26,230 nt of DNA. Source: Endotrypanum monterogeii (Eukaryota > Euglenozoa > Kinetoplastea > Trypanosomatida > Trypanosomatidae). The stretch covers positions 753,398 through 779,627 of the forward strand of contig CM007348.1 of assembly GCA_000333855.2 (NCBI GenBank), given 5' to 3'. Below the pieces are notes generated by a model that ran no database searches, was not told the DNA's origin, and worked only from the letters and a program-made list of their open reading frames with translations. Positions 18,748 through 26,230 of this stretch are shown here, in pieces (the first letter of the stretch is position 1; every line of letters begins with the position of its first letter). A program made the position numbers and the translations under genes.

Positions 18748-19172
18748 GACACACATAACTACCCATGAGGAGCGAGACTCATCGGTAGGGAAATCCATAC
18801 AAGACGGGAAAGGCCTCCAATGGACATTGGGGTGGCGCTTAGATGATGATCAGTGACAAGAATATGACGCTGCTGTTCTCTGTCGATCAGTGTGTGCCCC
18901 CCCCCTTCTTCCTCAACGTACCCAAGCCCAAGCACTAATGTGGCCACGCTGGTACTCGGGTTCATGTACTTGCTTTCTTCAATGTCTCCAACACCTCCTT
19001 TGTGTGTCTCACTTCCCCCTTTCCTGCTTGCCTGCCTTTCGTACATCTGGGCTCTGTCTGCACCTGTGGCGATCCCTCCGTTCCGTCTCTCTCCCCCGTG
19101 TGTGGTTTATTCTTCATTGATACGTCGACCCATCCACTGTAAATAACACAGTTTAGTTAAGCATACATTCGT

Positions 19173-19175
19173 GTA

Positions 19176-19202
<27 letters not shown>
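19173..19202. repeat. (TA)n tract
   Basis: About fourteen TA units, self-complementary, about 270 bases upstream of eIF3e and upstream of its likely pyrimidine tracts. Confidence 0.95.
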
Positions 19203-19206
<4 letters not shown>

Positions 19207-19423
19207 GTATAAACATACCTCACACGTGTACTTCGTCGAAAAAAAAACAAGAAAGGGGCAAACGTGTTGCCATCTAGGGTCCCTTTCGCTTTTCTTCTTG
19301 TGTATTCCTCACGCCATCGTACGAGGTTAGAGGCTTTGTGTGAGCCTACGTGTGATCGATCACAGGTTTGTCAGAACCCCGTTTTCATTGCTACGAAGGC
19401 ATCCACCTTACACACCATTTGTG

Positions 19424-19463
19424 TTCCTGACCCCCCTCTCCCCTCTCCTCCCTTCTTCCGAAG
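19424..19463 (+). promoter_or_regulatory. Pyrimidine tract and AG immediately before eIF3e
   Basis: A strong C/T tract (19424-19459) is followed by CGAAG with AG at 19462-19463, only three bases before the ATG at 19467. Using it would leave almost no 5' UTR beyond the spliced leader. An upstream alternative is the tract at about 19280-19310 with AG at 19324-19325, leaving about 141 bases. Confidence 0.5.
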
Positions 19464-19466
19464 CAA

Positions 19467-20684
19467 ATGGACATGCTGACGAAGCTGTTGCCCTATATGG
19501 ACAAACACCTTGCCCTGGGCCTACTCAACCACTACGCGCAGAACGGGGAGGATGTGCAGGATGCCATGATGAAGTTGATCGAGACAACGGGGCTGAACGC
19601 AGACGGCAGCATCAAAGCTGAGACGGAAGAGATGCTGGCCAAGGCCACCGCCGACTCCCAGCCGGCCCTGCAGGAGTTCTTCGACAAGTCTGAGGACGGT
19701 CACAGCACCTACCAGTTCAAGCTAACAGAAACGGAGATAGGCGAGCGCCGCACGCAGGGCGAGCTTTCGCACGAGTTCCTGTCAGAGAAAAAGGGCATCA
19801 CGGCGGCGGTTATTAATTCAGTATACAAGTTGGCATATCTCTACTACGACACCGGCGCCTACGGCGATGCTTCGGAGCTGCTGACGCTATGCCAATCCGT
19901 AAGCGGCTACGATAACCTTCGCTCCGATACAATTCTGTGGGGTAAACTGATGAGTGATATTGGAGCCGTCAACTGGCAGTCAGCGATGCGTATCGCAGAG
20001 GAGATTCGCCGCGTCCATAATGCCAGTGAGGACGATCTATTCGGTGCACCGAATACCACCACTGTTCGCGCTCGTGTGTGGCTGCTGCACTGGGTGCTCT
20101 TCCCTTTCTTCAAGGGTGGTCTGCAGTACTCCTTGCAGTTGCTGTACTTCATCTTCGATCACCGTCACGACCAGACGTACCGCAAGACCGTCGAGACGGT
20201 GTGCCCGCACTATCTGCGGTATATCTGCGCTGCTGTTCTCCTGCATCGAACTCGTTACAGCAATTTCGTTAGCGCCGCGGAGCTGGTAGAGTCCATCTAT
20301 GAATACTCCGATCCCCTCACGAAGCTTGTGAGCCTCATTCAAAAGGCATCGTTTGAGGATGCCATAGCCTTACTCCCCGATGTGCGGTCTATGGTCACGG
20401 AGGACTACTTCCTGGCCGACTACGAGGAGGAGATCCTTGAGAACGCCAAGAGAATGATATTCAGTAAGTACATGTCGCTGCACTCGGTCGTTTCCATCTC
20501 CTATGTTGCGGAGCAGCTGGACATGTCCAAGGCCGATGCCGAGGTGTGGTTGGTCAACCTCATCAGCGAGTCCGTGAAGCACCGCGCGAAGATCGACTCT
20601 GTGAACGAGCAGCTGAACGTGGAGCCGCAGACGCGCTCGTTAGAGTCACTCATCTTTGACAAGCTAGACACCGTGCTCCGGTAA
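19467..20684 (+). CDS. EIF3E: Translation initiation factor eIF3, subunit e (Int6)
   Basis: A 405-residue protein, somewhat shorter than the roughly 445 residues of the human subunit. It is a PCI-domain scaffold subunit of eIF3, which recruits the 43S pre-initiation complex to mRNA in the cytoplasm. The start (MDMLTKLLPYMDKHLALGLLNHY) matches the eIF3e-specific N-terminal pattern of a helix followed by D-x-HL-x-x-x-LL. Helical repeats follow, including KLAYLYYDTGAYGDASELL and LHWVLFPFFKGGLQYSLQLLYFIF. The PCI region with its winged helix occupies about 225-385 (YMSLHSVVSISYVAEQLDMSKADAEVWLVNLI). The tail (TRSLESLIFDKLDTVLR) is also typical. ATG at 19467 is the first in frame and starts at the family's usual position. 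No truncation or frameshift is seen. The alternative, another PCI protein from the COP9 signalosome or proteasome lid, is disfavoured by the N-terminal motif. Confidence 0.93.
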   Translation: MDMLTKLLPYMDKHLALGLLNHYAQNGEDVQDAMMKLIETTGLNADGSIKAETEEMLAKATADSQPALQEFFDKSEDGHSTYQFKLTETEIGERRTQGELSHEFLSEKKGITAAVINSVYKLAYLYYDTGAYGDASELLTLCQSVSGYDNLRSDTILWGKLMSDIGAVNWQSAMRIAEEIRRVHNASEDDLFGAPNTTTVRARVWLLHWVLFPFFKGGLQYSLQLLYFIFDHRHDQTYRKTVETVCPHYLRYICAAVLLHRTRYSNFVSAAELVESIYEYSDPLTKLVSLIQKASFEDAIALLPDVRSMVTEDYFLADYEEEILENAKRMIFSKYMSLHSVVSISYVAEQLDMSKADAEVWLVNLISESVKHRAKIDSVNEQLNVEPQTRSLESLIFDKLDTVLR

Positions 20685-20760
20685 ACCAGGGCGTTCTCTA
20701 TTTCCTTGTCTCCCCATTTCCCACTCTTTGCGAAGAGGGGAGGGGAGGGAGGGGATCCTG

Positions 20761-20776
20761 CCCCCCCCCCCCCCCC
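20761..20776 (+). repeat. C16 homopolymer run
   Basis: Sixteen consecutive C bases, about 75 bases after the eIF3e stop codon and preceded by GGAG-rich sequence that could pair with it in RNA. Confidence 0.9.
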
Positions 20777-21111
20777 TCCTGTGTACGTGCTCCCACACAG
20801 GCCTCTGCAGAATGACAGGTAACAGACATCGTCGTGTGTGTTTGGGTCTTTAGGTACTCAAAGCGGCTTTTCGCAGGGGCACCCCCGTTCAACTCTTTTA
20901 CTCCCTTTTTTGTCCCCTTTTTCCCTGCGGAGGTGGCCTGGTCACCCTATGCTTCCCCGTTCACCTATTTACATCTCCTCACTCCAGCGTTCGCTTCTCC
21001 GGCTCACAGCCCTGCTCTCTACGTGTGCTGACGATGCGGCAGAAGTGGAGGCAATCGCCATTCGTTCATGTTTCGGTTGGGCGAGGAAATGTGCGAGCGA
21101 ACACGTGAACT

Positions 21112-21132
21112 AAAGGCTGCCCAGCAGCCTTT
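21112..21132 (+). other. Small perfect hairpin, 8-bp stem
   Basis: AAAGGCTG (21112-21119) and CAGCCTTT (21125-21132) are exact reverse complements around the five-base loop CCCAG. It lies in the probable eIF3e 3' UTR. There is no T-run typical of a bacterial terminator, so it is noted only as an RNA structure candidate. Confidence 0.75.
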
Positions 21133-21423
21133 CCAAGAGTAGATGCGTGTGCATTTGTGTGAATGTTAGTTCGCGCGCGCTCTGGTGATATTTTTCTTTT
21201 TGAGCTTCGTATTTTGTATGCAGGACGGGGTGCTCGTTCTGTATGACTGTCCGTCTCCCTGTCATCTCCTCCGGGTGCGCCTGGCTGGTCCTTTTTTTTT
21301 TGCATTTGAAAGGTTTTTTTTTAAAAATCTCGTGTCTCGGGTGAGGAAAGGTCAGATGACTTTGCTTAGGTCCCACCAGACGGGTGTGAATATGGAAACC
21401 AGCAGAGGCATATATGAAGTCGG

Positions 21424-21444
21424 TATATATATATATATATATAT
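21424..21444. repeat. (TA)n tract
   Basis: About ten TA units, continuing as GTATATGTATGTATGC, roughly 100 bases upstream of the large fold-back. Confidence 0.95.
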
Positions 21445-21538
21445 GTATATGTATGTATGCAGGACGTGTACCCTTGGTGTCAGTGTAACTTTTTTCCCTT
21501 TTAAAGAAACGTAACTGAGATGAGATCAAATAAAGATG

Positions 21539-21621
21539 AGAAACATCGAAATACCCCCCCCCTCCCACACATGTGCACGGGGGTACATGTGTGTCTGTGT
21601 GTGGTGTATTTCGATGTTTCT
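21539..21621 (+). ncRNA. Nested fold-back hairpin in the eIF3e downstream spacer (structured RNA candidate)
   Basis: The outer arms 21539-21554 and 21606-21621 are exact 16-base reverse complements (AGAAACATCGAAATAC against GTATTTCGATGTTTCT). Inside them, CACACATGT (21566-21574) and ACATGTGTG (21585-21593) form a second exact 9-base stem around a ten-base loop. The stems are separated by an unequal C-rich/GT-rich internal region that could pair partly. The 83-base unit would fold into one long hairpin in the transcript. Whether it is a separate small RNA, a 3' UTR control element or an inert inverted repeat is unknown. No snoRNA box was assigned with confidence. Confidence 0.55.
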
Positions 21622-22308
21622 TTTGTTGTGGTGTCGTTTTGTCGTTGTTCGCCTGGGCGTGATGCTCGTTGTGTTCTGTTCTTTGTTTGTTGTCGTAGTT
21701 ACTGGTTTAGTGGGATGTCGAGGTGCCCTGTTGCGAGCTTGTTATTAAAAAAAAAGAAAAAACTGAGTGTCTATGCCAGGTGGGGAGAGGGGGTAACGAC
21801 GAAAGGGGGTCAGCTGCCCGACTTTTTATTCGTGCATAGAGTTTTTCATGGGTGGTGGTGTGGGAGGAAAGGGCTGCGATGCAAGGCTATGTGCAGACAC
21901 TCTGAGTGATGATGAGATGGTTCTGTAGTGCCTCCCATCAGTTGTGTTCCGTGTTGTTCCCCCATCCGATGTGGGCATCAGTGAGATCAGGAGGGGATCG
22001 CGCTAGACATTACTCGTGCGCACTTTTCTCACTCTCACTTTTTTATTTTTGGTTTGGTGGTCTCTACAGAGCCTACCCGTGCGCTTGAATGCACGTGTGT
22101 ACAATTTCTCTACTTCCCCACCTTGTCTTTTGTGTATTTTGTTTTCTCACTCTCCTTTAAAAAAAAAAAAGTTTTGTTTAGGTTACGAAAAGTTTCACGC
22201 AGGTACGCGAACACCGCGCGTTATGCTGAGCTAATGAGGGGGGCGGCGTGTTGCGTAGGTGCACCACACATGCATTCATCGACACGCGAAAACACGTCAT
22301 CTTCAATG

Positions 22309-22335
<27 letters not shown>
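22309..22335 (+). repeat. (CA)n tract
   Basis: About thirteen CA units on the + strand followed by CATACATACA, in the spacer upstream of the last gene. Confidence 0.95.
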
Positions 22336-22339
<4 letters not shown>

Positions 22340-22477
22340 TACAAATACTCACATTCCCGCGGAAAGAAGCGCTTCTAGACAGACAGACATGCACACACGC
22401 ATATACAAGCAAACAAAAAGAGAGACCTCAACGCCACCCCCCTGCCCCAAAGTGCAAGGAGTAAAATTTATTTGCGT

Positions 22478-22523
22478 GTATATATACACACATATATATA
22501 TATATATATATATACATATATAT
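22478..22523. repeat. TA-rich composite tract
   Basis: GTATATATACACACA followed by about eleven TA units and CATATATATG. It is largely self-complementary. Confidence 0.9.
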
Positions 22524-23224
22524 GCGCTTTACAACACGGGCTCACTTGCGTTGAGAGTACACTACGAGTGCTTGAAGGCGAGTGGGTTTTTATCTAGCAG
22601 GGTATAGTCGCCGATGCACTCGAGCTAGCTGCAGGGCAGGGGGTAGCAGGGAGTACGGGGTATCCTCAATAAAGTGGGAGGGGGGGGGGAGTAAAGGATG
22701 CAGCTTTTTGAATGACCAGAAACAGGCGGTGGTATGTGTTGTCTAAAAATCGCTGATACATCCTTTTTTTTTTTTCTGCACTGCTCGCACTCGCTCCCCC
22801 CTCCCCGTATCTTAGTTTGCTGTTGTTGGGCTGTCTTTCAACTGAGTGCCGGTGGGCATATGTTTGGCCTGTGCGTAAGGGCACACCGCCTCCTCCCGCT
22901 GGTTTTCTTCTTTCCTGTTCCTATGCGGTCGTCTCGTCTTTGCGCTTTTAGCTCTTTCCACCCTTTTTCCCTCCCTCCCTCCCTCTCTCACTCTAGAATT
23001 TTCCCGCTGCACGTCGTCACGGTGCCACACAGCGATTCACCCCCCCTCCTCCTTTCAGACACGACGTCAACACACCCAGGAGATTGAAATATTTTCGTTG
23101 CTTTCACATGCAGTGCTTTCATCACACTTTGCCCATTAGCTTGATTTATCAGCCGTTTCTTTTCCGGCCTCGTTTCCCCTTTCCGGGTGCCCCCCCCCCC
23201 TGTGTTGCTGCGTTCTTACTTGTT

Positions 23225-23440
23225 CCGCTATTCATCTTATTTTTATTTTTTTACTCCGTGGCACATTACGAGCATAGAATCGAGTGTCTGTGGGTCTCGC
23301 AGCTTTTGGCCACCTCTACCTTTTCATCCCTCCTCCTTCGCATAGTATTATATATATTATTTATTAATTTTGTTACCCCCTTCTTTTTGGCGTATTTTTT
23401 TTCATCGCTTCTATTTTTTTATTTATTCTTTTTGGTGAAG
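23225..23440 (+). promoter_or_regulatory. Two pyrimidine tracts with candidate acceptors upstream of the last gene
   Basis: A T-rich tract (about 23225-23256) precedes AG at 23271-23272, and a second (about 23380-23434) precedes AG at 23439-23440. The first would give a 5' UTR of 177 bases before the ATG at 23450. The second would give only 9 bases. Both acceptors lie downstream of the ATG at 23108, so using either would exclude the hydrophobic extended protein. Confidence 0.5.
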
Positions 23441-23449
23441 GGAGAGCAC

Positions 23450-25840
23450 ATGAGCCGCACACCTTTGCCCAGGCACCGCACACAATCGTCGGTGATGGGC
23501 GACAAAAGCAGCGCCGGCACACCTGTCCTTCCGAATGCACGCCACGCGGCACCTCGTCATGCGTCCCCACAGTCGTTTGATACGGCACACTCGCCTAAAA
23601 AGATGTACTTGCTCAGCGATTCGAACCATTTTCCTGTGGATAACACTGCGGTACCAAGTGGACGGCCTCACTCTCCGTCGCTCCGACCAAGGCCTCACAA
23701 CGGCAGCCGAGGCGTCGACTTGGATCACCTCGAGGCAGTATTCGCTTTCGAAGCGCAGCGTTCGCTTACGCGGCGGGCGGTTACAGCAGGGGCGTCTGCG
23801 GGGCGGTCTTCTGCAGCCAACGGCACCTGTGCCGCAGACGCGATCGCATTTCACTACTATTCACAACAACGTAGGAAGCGAGCTCAGGTGCCATTTGCCT
23901 CTTCTTTCCACGATTTTGAACCCACTGCAGCACCGGGCTGCCATCAGTCATCCATGTCGTGTCATGATTCATTTTCTGCACCTGCAACGCCATCCAATAG
24001 GGACGCGCCAGTGACCGCTTCTCAGTTGCCCCGCCGCTCCTCCAACCGTTTCCCCGTATGCCGTGATGACGGCGCGACCAATGAATATTTATATCACTCA
24101 CACTCGGCGCTGCCTTCGTCTACCGAAGATGAGAGCATAATTCGTGACACGACTACCTCGCTGGTCCCCCTAGCGTCTTCCCCCGACGAAGGCAGCTGGC
24201 CTCTGCATCTTTCTCCTTCCCAACACCAACAGTGCGAGGAGCTGGTGCGACTGCTGGCACAGCTCCCAGCAACACAGGCGCACCGGGTGCTGCTCGCCGC
24301 GATCCGTCAGTACGAAGCACAACGTCTGCTCCAATACTACGGTGGACCTCAGGCGTTGTCTTTGAGTGAAACTACAAGGCGTGGGACACCTCCACAACCC
24401 CCGTCGCTAGCGTCATCGCCTGGGAAGGCTCCAGTGGATGCGCGGCAAGACGACGGTCGGTCCGCTCTCTTAGAAACCTTGCGGGTTCGCTTTCAGGACA
24501 TGCAGCGCGCTGACTTGGCTGCACAGGCTTTGTCGCCCTTCACTGCAGTAGCAAGGCAGCAGCAGCAGCGGCGGCGGCGGCAGGGGCACACTAGCGGCGG
24601 CGGCGGCGAATGGTCGGCGAACGGGCAGTCCCATGCCATGTGCCGTGGTGAAATCTCTTCACCCACCACTCCTCCCCAGCGGCCGTCACGATGCGGTCAA
24701 CTGGTGCGTCAAGAGACACCACAGAAAGGTTCAGTCGAGCCGCGTTCACCCCCAAAGGCGCACCGCTCCGTAACCGGTGATGCTCGGGTCCCGCACCAGC
24801 ACCGCCATCAGCTTCTGGTGGGGCGTGCTTTGAAGCCTTGCAACAGCAGCTCTGCCCAGGGAGGTTGGAAGAGCAAAGGTGTTCCTACCCTACGTGAAAA
24901 GGAGGCTTCATCGAGGAGCCGATATACCGCACCGCAGCTAGATTTCATGCAGACTATCAAGCCTCCACATCGACACGGACTGGCCAAGGTGCTGCTGGGG
25001 AAGTCTTGTGCACCTAGAGAGGTCGAAGAGGTGGGCCACAATGCGAGTCTGAGGGAGCGTTCTATCGCGTCACTAGATGCATACTTGGTACAGGACAAGG
25101 TGACTGGGAACGTACCACAAGAGTCTAATCCGCACAATCTTACTTCCACGCAGAGGTGCAGCTACAGCTCATCATCAGCACCGGCTCCTGCTGCTGCCAC
25201 TACCATCCCAAGGGAAACTAGCACTGGGGCGCACCGTGCTGACATCGATCCACATCTCGACGTGAATGTCACTCTCTCCCCTGGGGCCAATGCCGCAAGA
25301 AGAGTTTACTGGGAGCAACAGCAGAGGAATCACGAGCGTCAGGTCACCACCCCTCTCTCAAAAATAAGCGAACACGAGGATAAGGGAGATTGGAGAGGGT
25401 TGGGATTCTTATCAAACTTTGGATCTCGTTCGAACACTATTCACGACGAGAACAGCGTGACCTGTCGCTACCCCCAAAGCACTTCAACCGACTGCTTTGC
25501 CACTATCCCTGGTCAGCTAAACCCCGTCAAACATGACACCGCCTCCCTCGAGGATTCGGTGCGACGGAGCGAGGTGCTGTCGTTTCCTCACGTGTCCCCC
25601 ATCACTCCCGGTTCCCCAGATGCAGATCCGAGAAGTGACAGCGCGGGTGCTTTGACTACAGAGACCTCGTCACACAGTGCTGCTGTCCTGCTATCGCCAT
25701 CGCCGCCGCCTAGCAGCACCGGTGCGACTCTGTCCCAGTGGATGAAGGCATCGACAGTGGGTGCCAACGTTTCACAGAAGGCAGGGGAGGGCTCCTATGT
25801 CACGACTACCATTTTCCTAACGGACATGACAAGCTCATAG
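23450..25840 (+). CDS. Hypothetical Ser/Pro-rich, mostly disordered protein
   Basis: A 796-residue protein I do not recognise. The ATG at 23450 (MSRTPLPRHRTQSS) is chosen because everything in frame upstream is T-rich, Phe/Leu-rich translation with splice-acceptor character. The frame is nevertheless open from an ATG at 23108, which would give 910 residues with hydrophobic segments. From MSRTPL on, composition becomes normal for a coding region with high codon-level GC. The protein is rich in Ser, Pro, Thr, His, Gln and Arg, with many SP/TP sites that would suit proline-directed kinases. A short helical segment, SPSQHQQCEELVRLLAQLP then RVLLAAIRQYEAQRLLQYYG (about 255-300), is the only region that looks folded. 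Downstream lie a Gln/Arg/Gly low-complexity patch (RQQQQRRRRQG), and KISEHEDKGDWRGLG. No enzyme motif is seen. It may be a scaffold or RNA/cytoskeleton-associated regulator, but function is not inferable. Confidence 0.78.
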   Translation: MSRTPLPRHRTQSSVMGDKSSAGTPVLPNARHAAPRHASPQSFDTAHSPKKMYLLSDSNHFPVDNTAVPSGRPHSPSLRPRPHNGSRGVDLDHLEAVFAFEAQRSLTRRAVTAGASAGRSSAANGTCAADAIAFHYYSQQRRKRAQVPFASSFHDFEPTAAPGCHQSSMSCHDSFSAPATPSNRDAPVTASQLPRRSSNRFPVCRDDGATNEYLYHSHSALPSSTEDESIIRDTTTSLVPLASSPDEGSWPLHLSPSQHQQCEELVRLLAQLPATQAHRVLLAAIRQYEAQRLLQYYGGPQALSLSETTRRGTPPQPPSLASSPGKAPVDARQDDGRSALLETLRVRFQDMQRADLAAQALSPFTAVARQQQQRRRRQGHTSGGGGEWSANGQSHAMCRGEISSPTTPPQRPSRCGQLVRQETPQKGSVEPRSPPKAHRSVTGDARVPHQHRHQLLVGRALKPCNSSSAQGGWKSKGVPTLREKEASSRSRYTAPQLDFMQTIKPPHRHGLAKVLLGKSCAPREVEEVGHNASLRERSIASLDAYLVQDKVTGNVPQESNPHNLTSTQRCSYSSSSAPAPAAATTIPRETSTGAHRADIDPHLDVNVTLSPGANAARRVYWEQQQRNHERQVTTPLSKISEHEDKGDWRGLGFLSNFGSRSNTIHDENSVTCRYPQSTSTDCFATIPGQLNPVKHDTASLEDSVRRSEVLSFPHVSPITPGSPDADPRSDSAGALTTETSSHSAAVLLSPSPPPSSTGATLSQWMKASTVGANVSQKAGEGSYVTTTIFLTDMTSS

Positions 25841-26155
25841 GCCACCACGCTGTCAGCGCCTGAAAACGTATTGGGCGACAAACTTGTAGGGCGATTACAT
25901 CGGTGCACTGACTGAATGGCAATACACCAGAGGGCGCCTCCTTCCTTGGTGAGGTCGGCTGCCGCTTTGAGGCTAAGATGTCTCTTTGAAGTGGCACGAG
26001 CGTCCTCAGGACGACGCACGTGGAGGCAGCTCTGGACACTAAGCATTACATCTTCAGGAAGTGCGAACAGGAAATCCCGATAAGCAGCACCTGCTTCCGA
26101 TTCCTTACCACGTGGGGGCGAGTATAAATACCACTTCATCGATAACATGATAGCA
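25841..26155. other. 3' UTR-like region of complex sequence, degenerate retroposon possible
   Basis: About 315 bases after the last stop codon. Unlike the other spacers, this stretch has almost no homopolymers and balanced composition (for example around ACTGACTGAATGGCAATAC at 25906). Leishmania 3' UTRs often carry SIDER elements, short degenerate retroposon remnants of about 0.5 kb with this kind of texture. I cannot confirm the assignment from memory of a consensus. An antisense frame spans it but begins in a CA repeat and has no recognisable domain. Confidence 0.3.
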
Positions 26156-26180
26156 CACGCACACACAAACACACACACAC

Positions 26181-26230
<50 letters not shown>
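26154..26230 (+). repeat. Composite (CA)n(TA)n tract at the right window edge
   Basis: CA units with minor interruptions (26154-26193) run into alternating TA (26197-26230) up to the last base. It repeats the CA-then-TA order seen at 6917-6960 and 7163-7195. Confidence 0.95.

Larger units (their letters stand above)
18296..19466. other. Spacer between the coiled-coil and eIF3e genes
   Basis: About 1.2 kb without a convincing gene. It contains a CA tract (18729-18747), a C8-type run near 18897, a long TA tract (19173-19202) and pyrimidine tracts just upstream of the eIF3e start. A possible short frame near 18449-18856 reads through the CA tract and shows no domain. Confidence 0.75.
20685..23449. 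other. Long spacer between eIF3e and the last gene
   Basis: About 2.8 kb without a confidently real gene. It starts with a G/A-rich stretch and a C16 run (20761-20776). It then contains a small hairpin (21112-21132), a TA tract (21424-21444), a strong nested fold-back (21539-21621), A-runs near 21748 and 22159, a CA tract (22309-22335), a TA tract (22478-22523), a G9 run near 22682 and pyrimidine-rich DNA from about 22750. The final 340 bases are open in frame with the downstream gene but look like untranslated T-rich DNA. Confidence 0.7.

Noticed and set aside
23621..23634. GATTCGAACC, resembling a reverse-strand tRNA B box
   Set aside because: No matching A box or acceptor stem was found at the right distance, and the stretch lies inside a coding region.
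25795..26190. 131-codon antisense frame at the right end
   Set aside because: It begins in a CA repeat (Cys-Val run), runs against the polycistron and overlaps the end of the last gene. No family is recognised, so it is kept only as part of the 3' UTR discussion.

Overview
The window looks like nuclear DNA of a trypanosomatid, most probably Leishmania or a close relative. Six large intronless genes lie head-to-tail on the + strand with no convincing gene on the - strand, as in a polycistronic transcription unit. Between them are long spacers of pyrimidine tracts, poly-C and poly-T runs, (CA)n and (TA)n. Candidate spliced-leader acceptor AGs follow pyrimidine tracts upstream of each gene. No promoter, tRNA, rRNA, transposon ORF or CRISPR array was recognised. 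From memory and unverified, HAT2, topoisomerase II and eIF3e lie close together in this order on Leishmania major chromosome 28.

Layout: 1-3643 is gene-poor spacer. 3644-5950 encodes a MYST-family histone acetyltransferase (HAT2-like) whose catalytic fold is interrupted by two trypanosomatid-style insertions. 7257-11747 encodes nuclear DNA topoisomerase II. 12552-15059 encodes the epsilon (catalytic) subunit of eIF2B. 16352-18295 encodes a coiled-coil protein that I could not name from overall similarity, but whose two ends resemble the two conserved parts of Cep57 centrosomal proteins. 19467-20684 encodes eIF3 subunit e. 23450-25840 encodes a large, low-complexity, Ser/Pro-rich protein of unknown function. 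The sequence then runs into a 3' UTR-like region and a (CA)n(TA)n tract.

The genes do not form one pathway. Two serve chromatin and DNA topology, two serve translation initiation, and two may be structural or regulatory. This mixture is normal for a kinetoplastid polycistron, where control is mostly post-transcriptional through UTRs. Three of the longest apparent reading frames begin at GTG or TTG. I moved those starts to the first credible ATG: 7257 for topoisomerase II, 16352 for the coiled-coil protein and 23450 for the last gene.

The most interesting points are: the split and degenerate MYST domain; the possible Cep57-like basal-body protein; a strong nested fold-back at 21539-21621 in the eIF3e downstream spacer; a 114-codon hydrophobic open extension upstream of the last gene; and a CA-repeat tract on the transcript strand in every spacer. 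I did not find an obviously new multi-gene system here.
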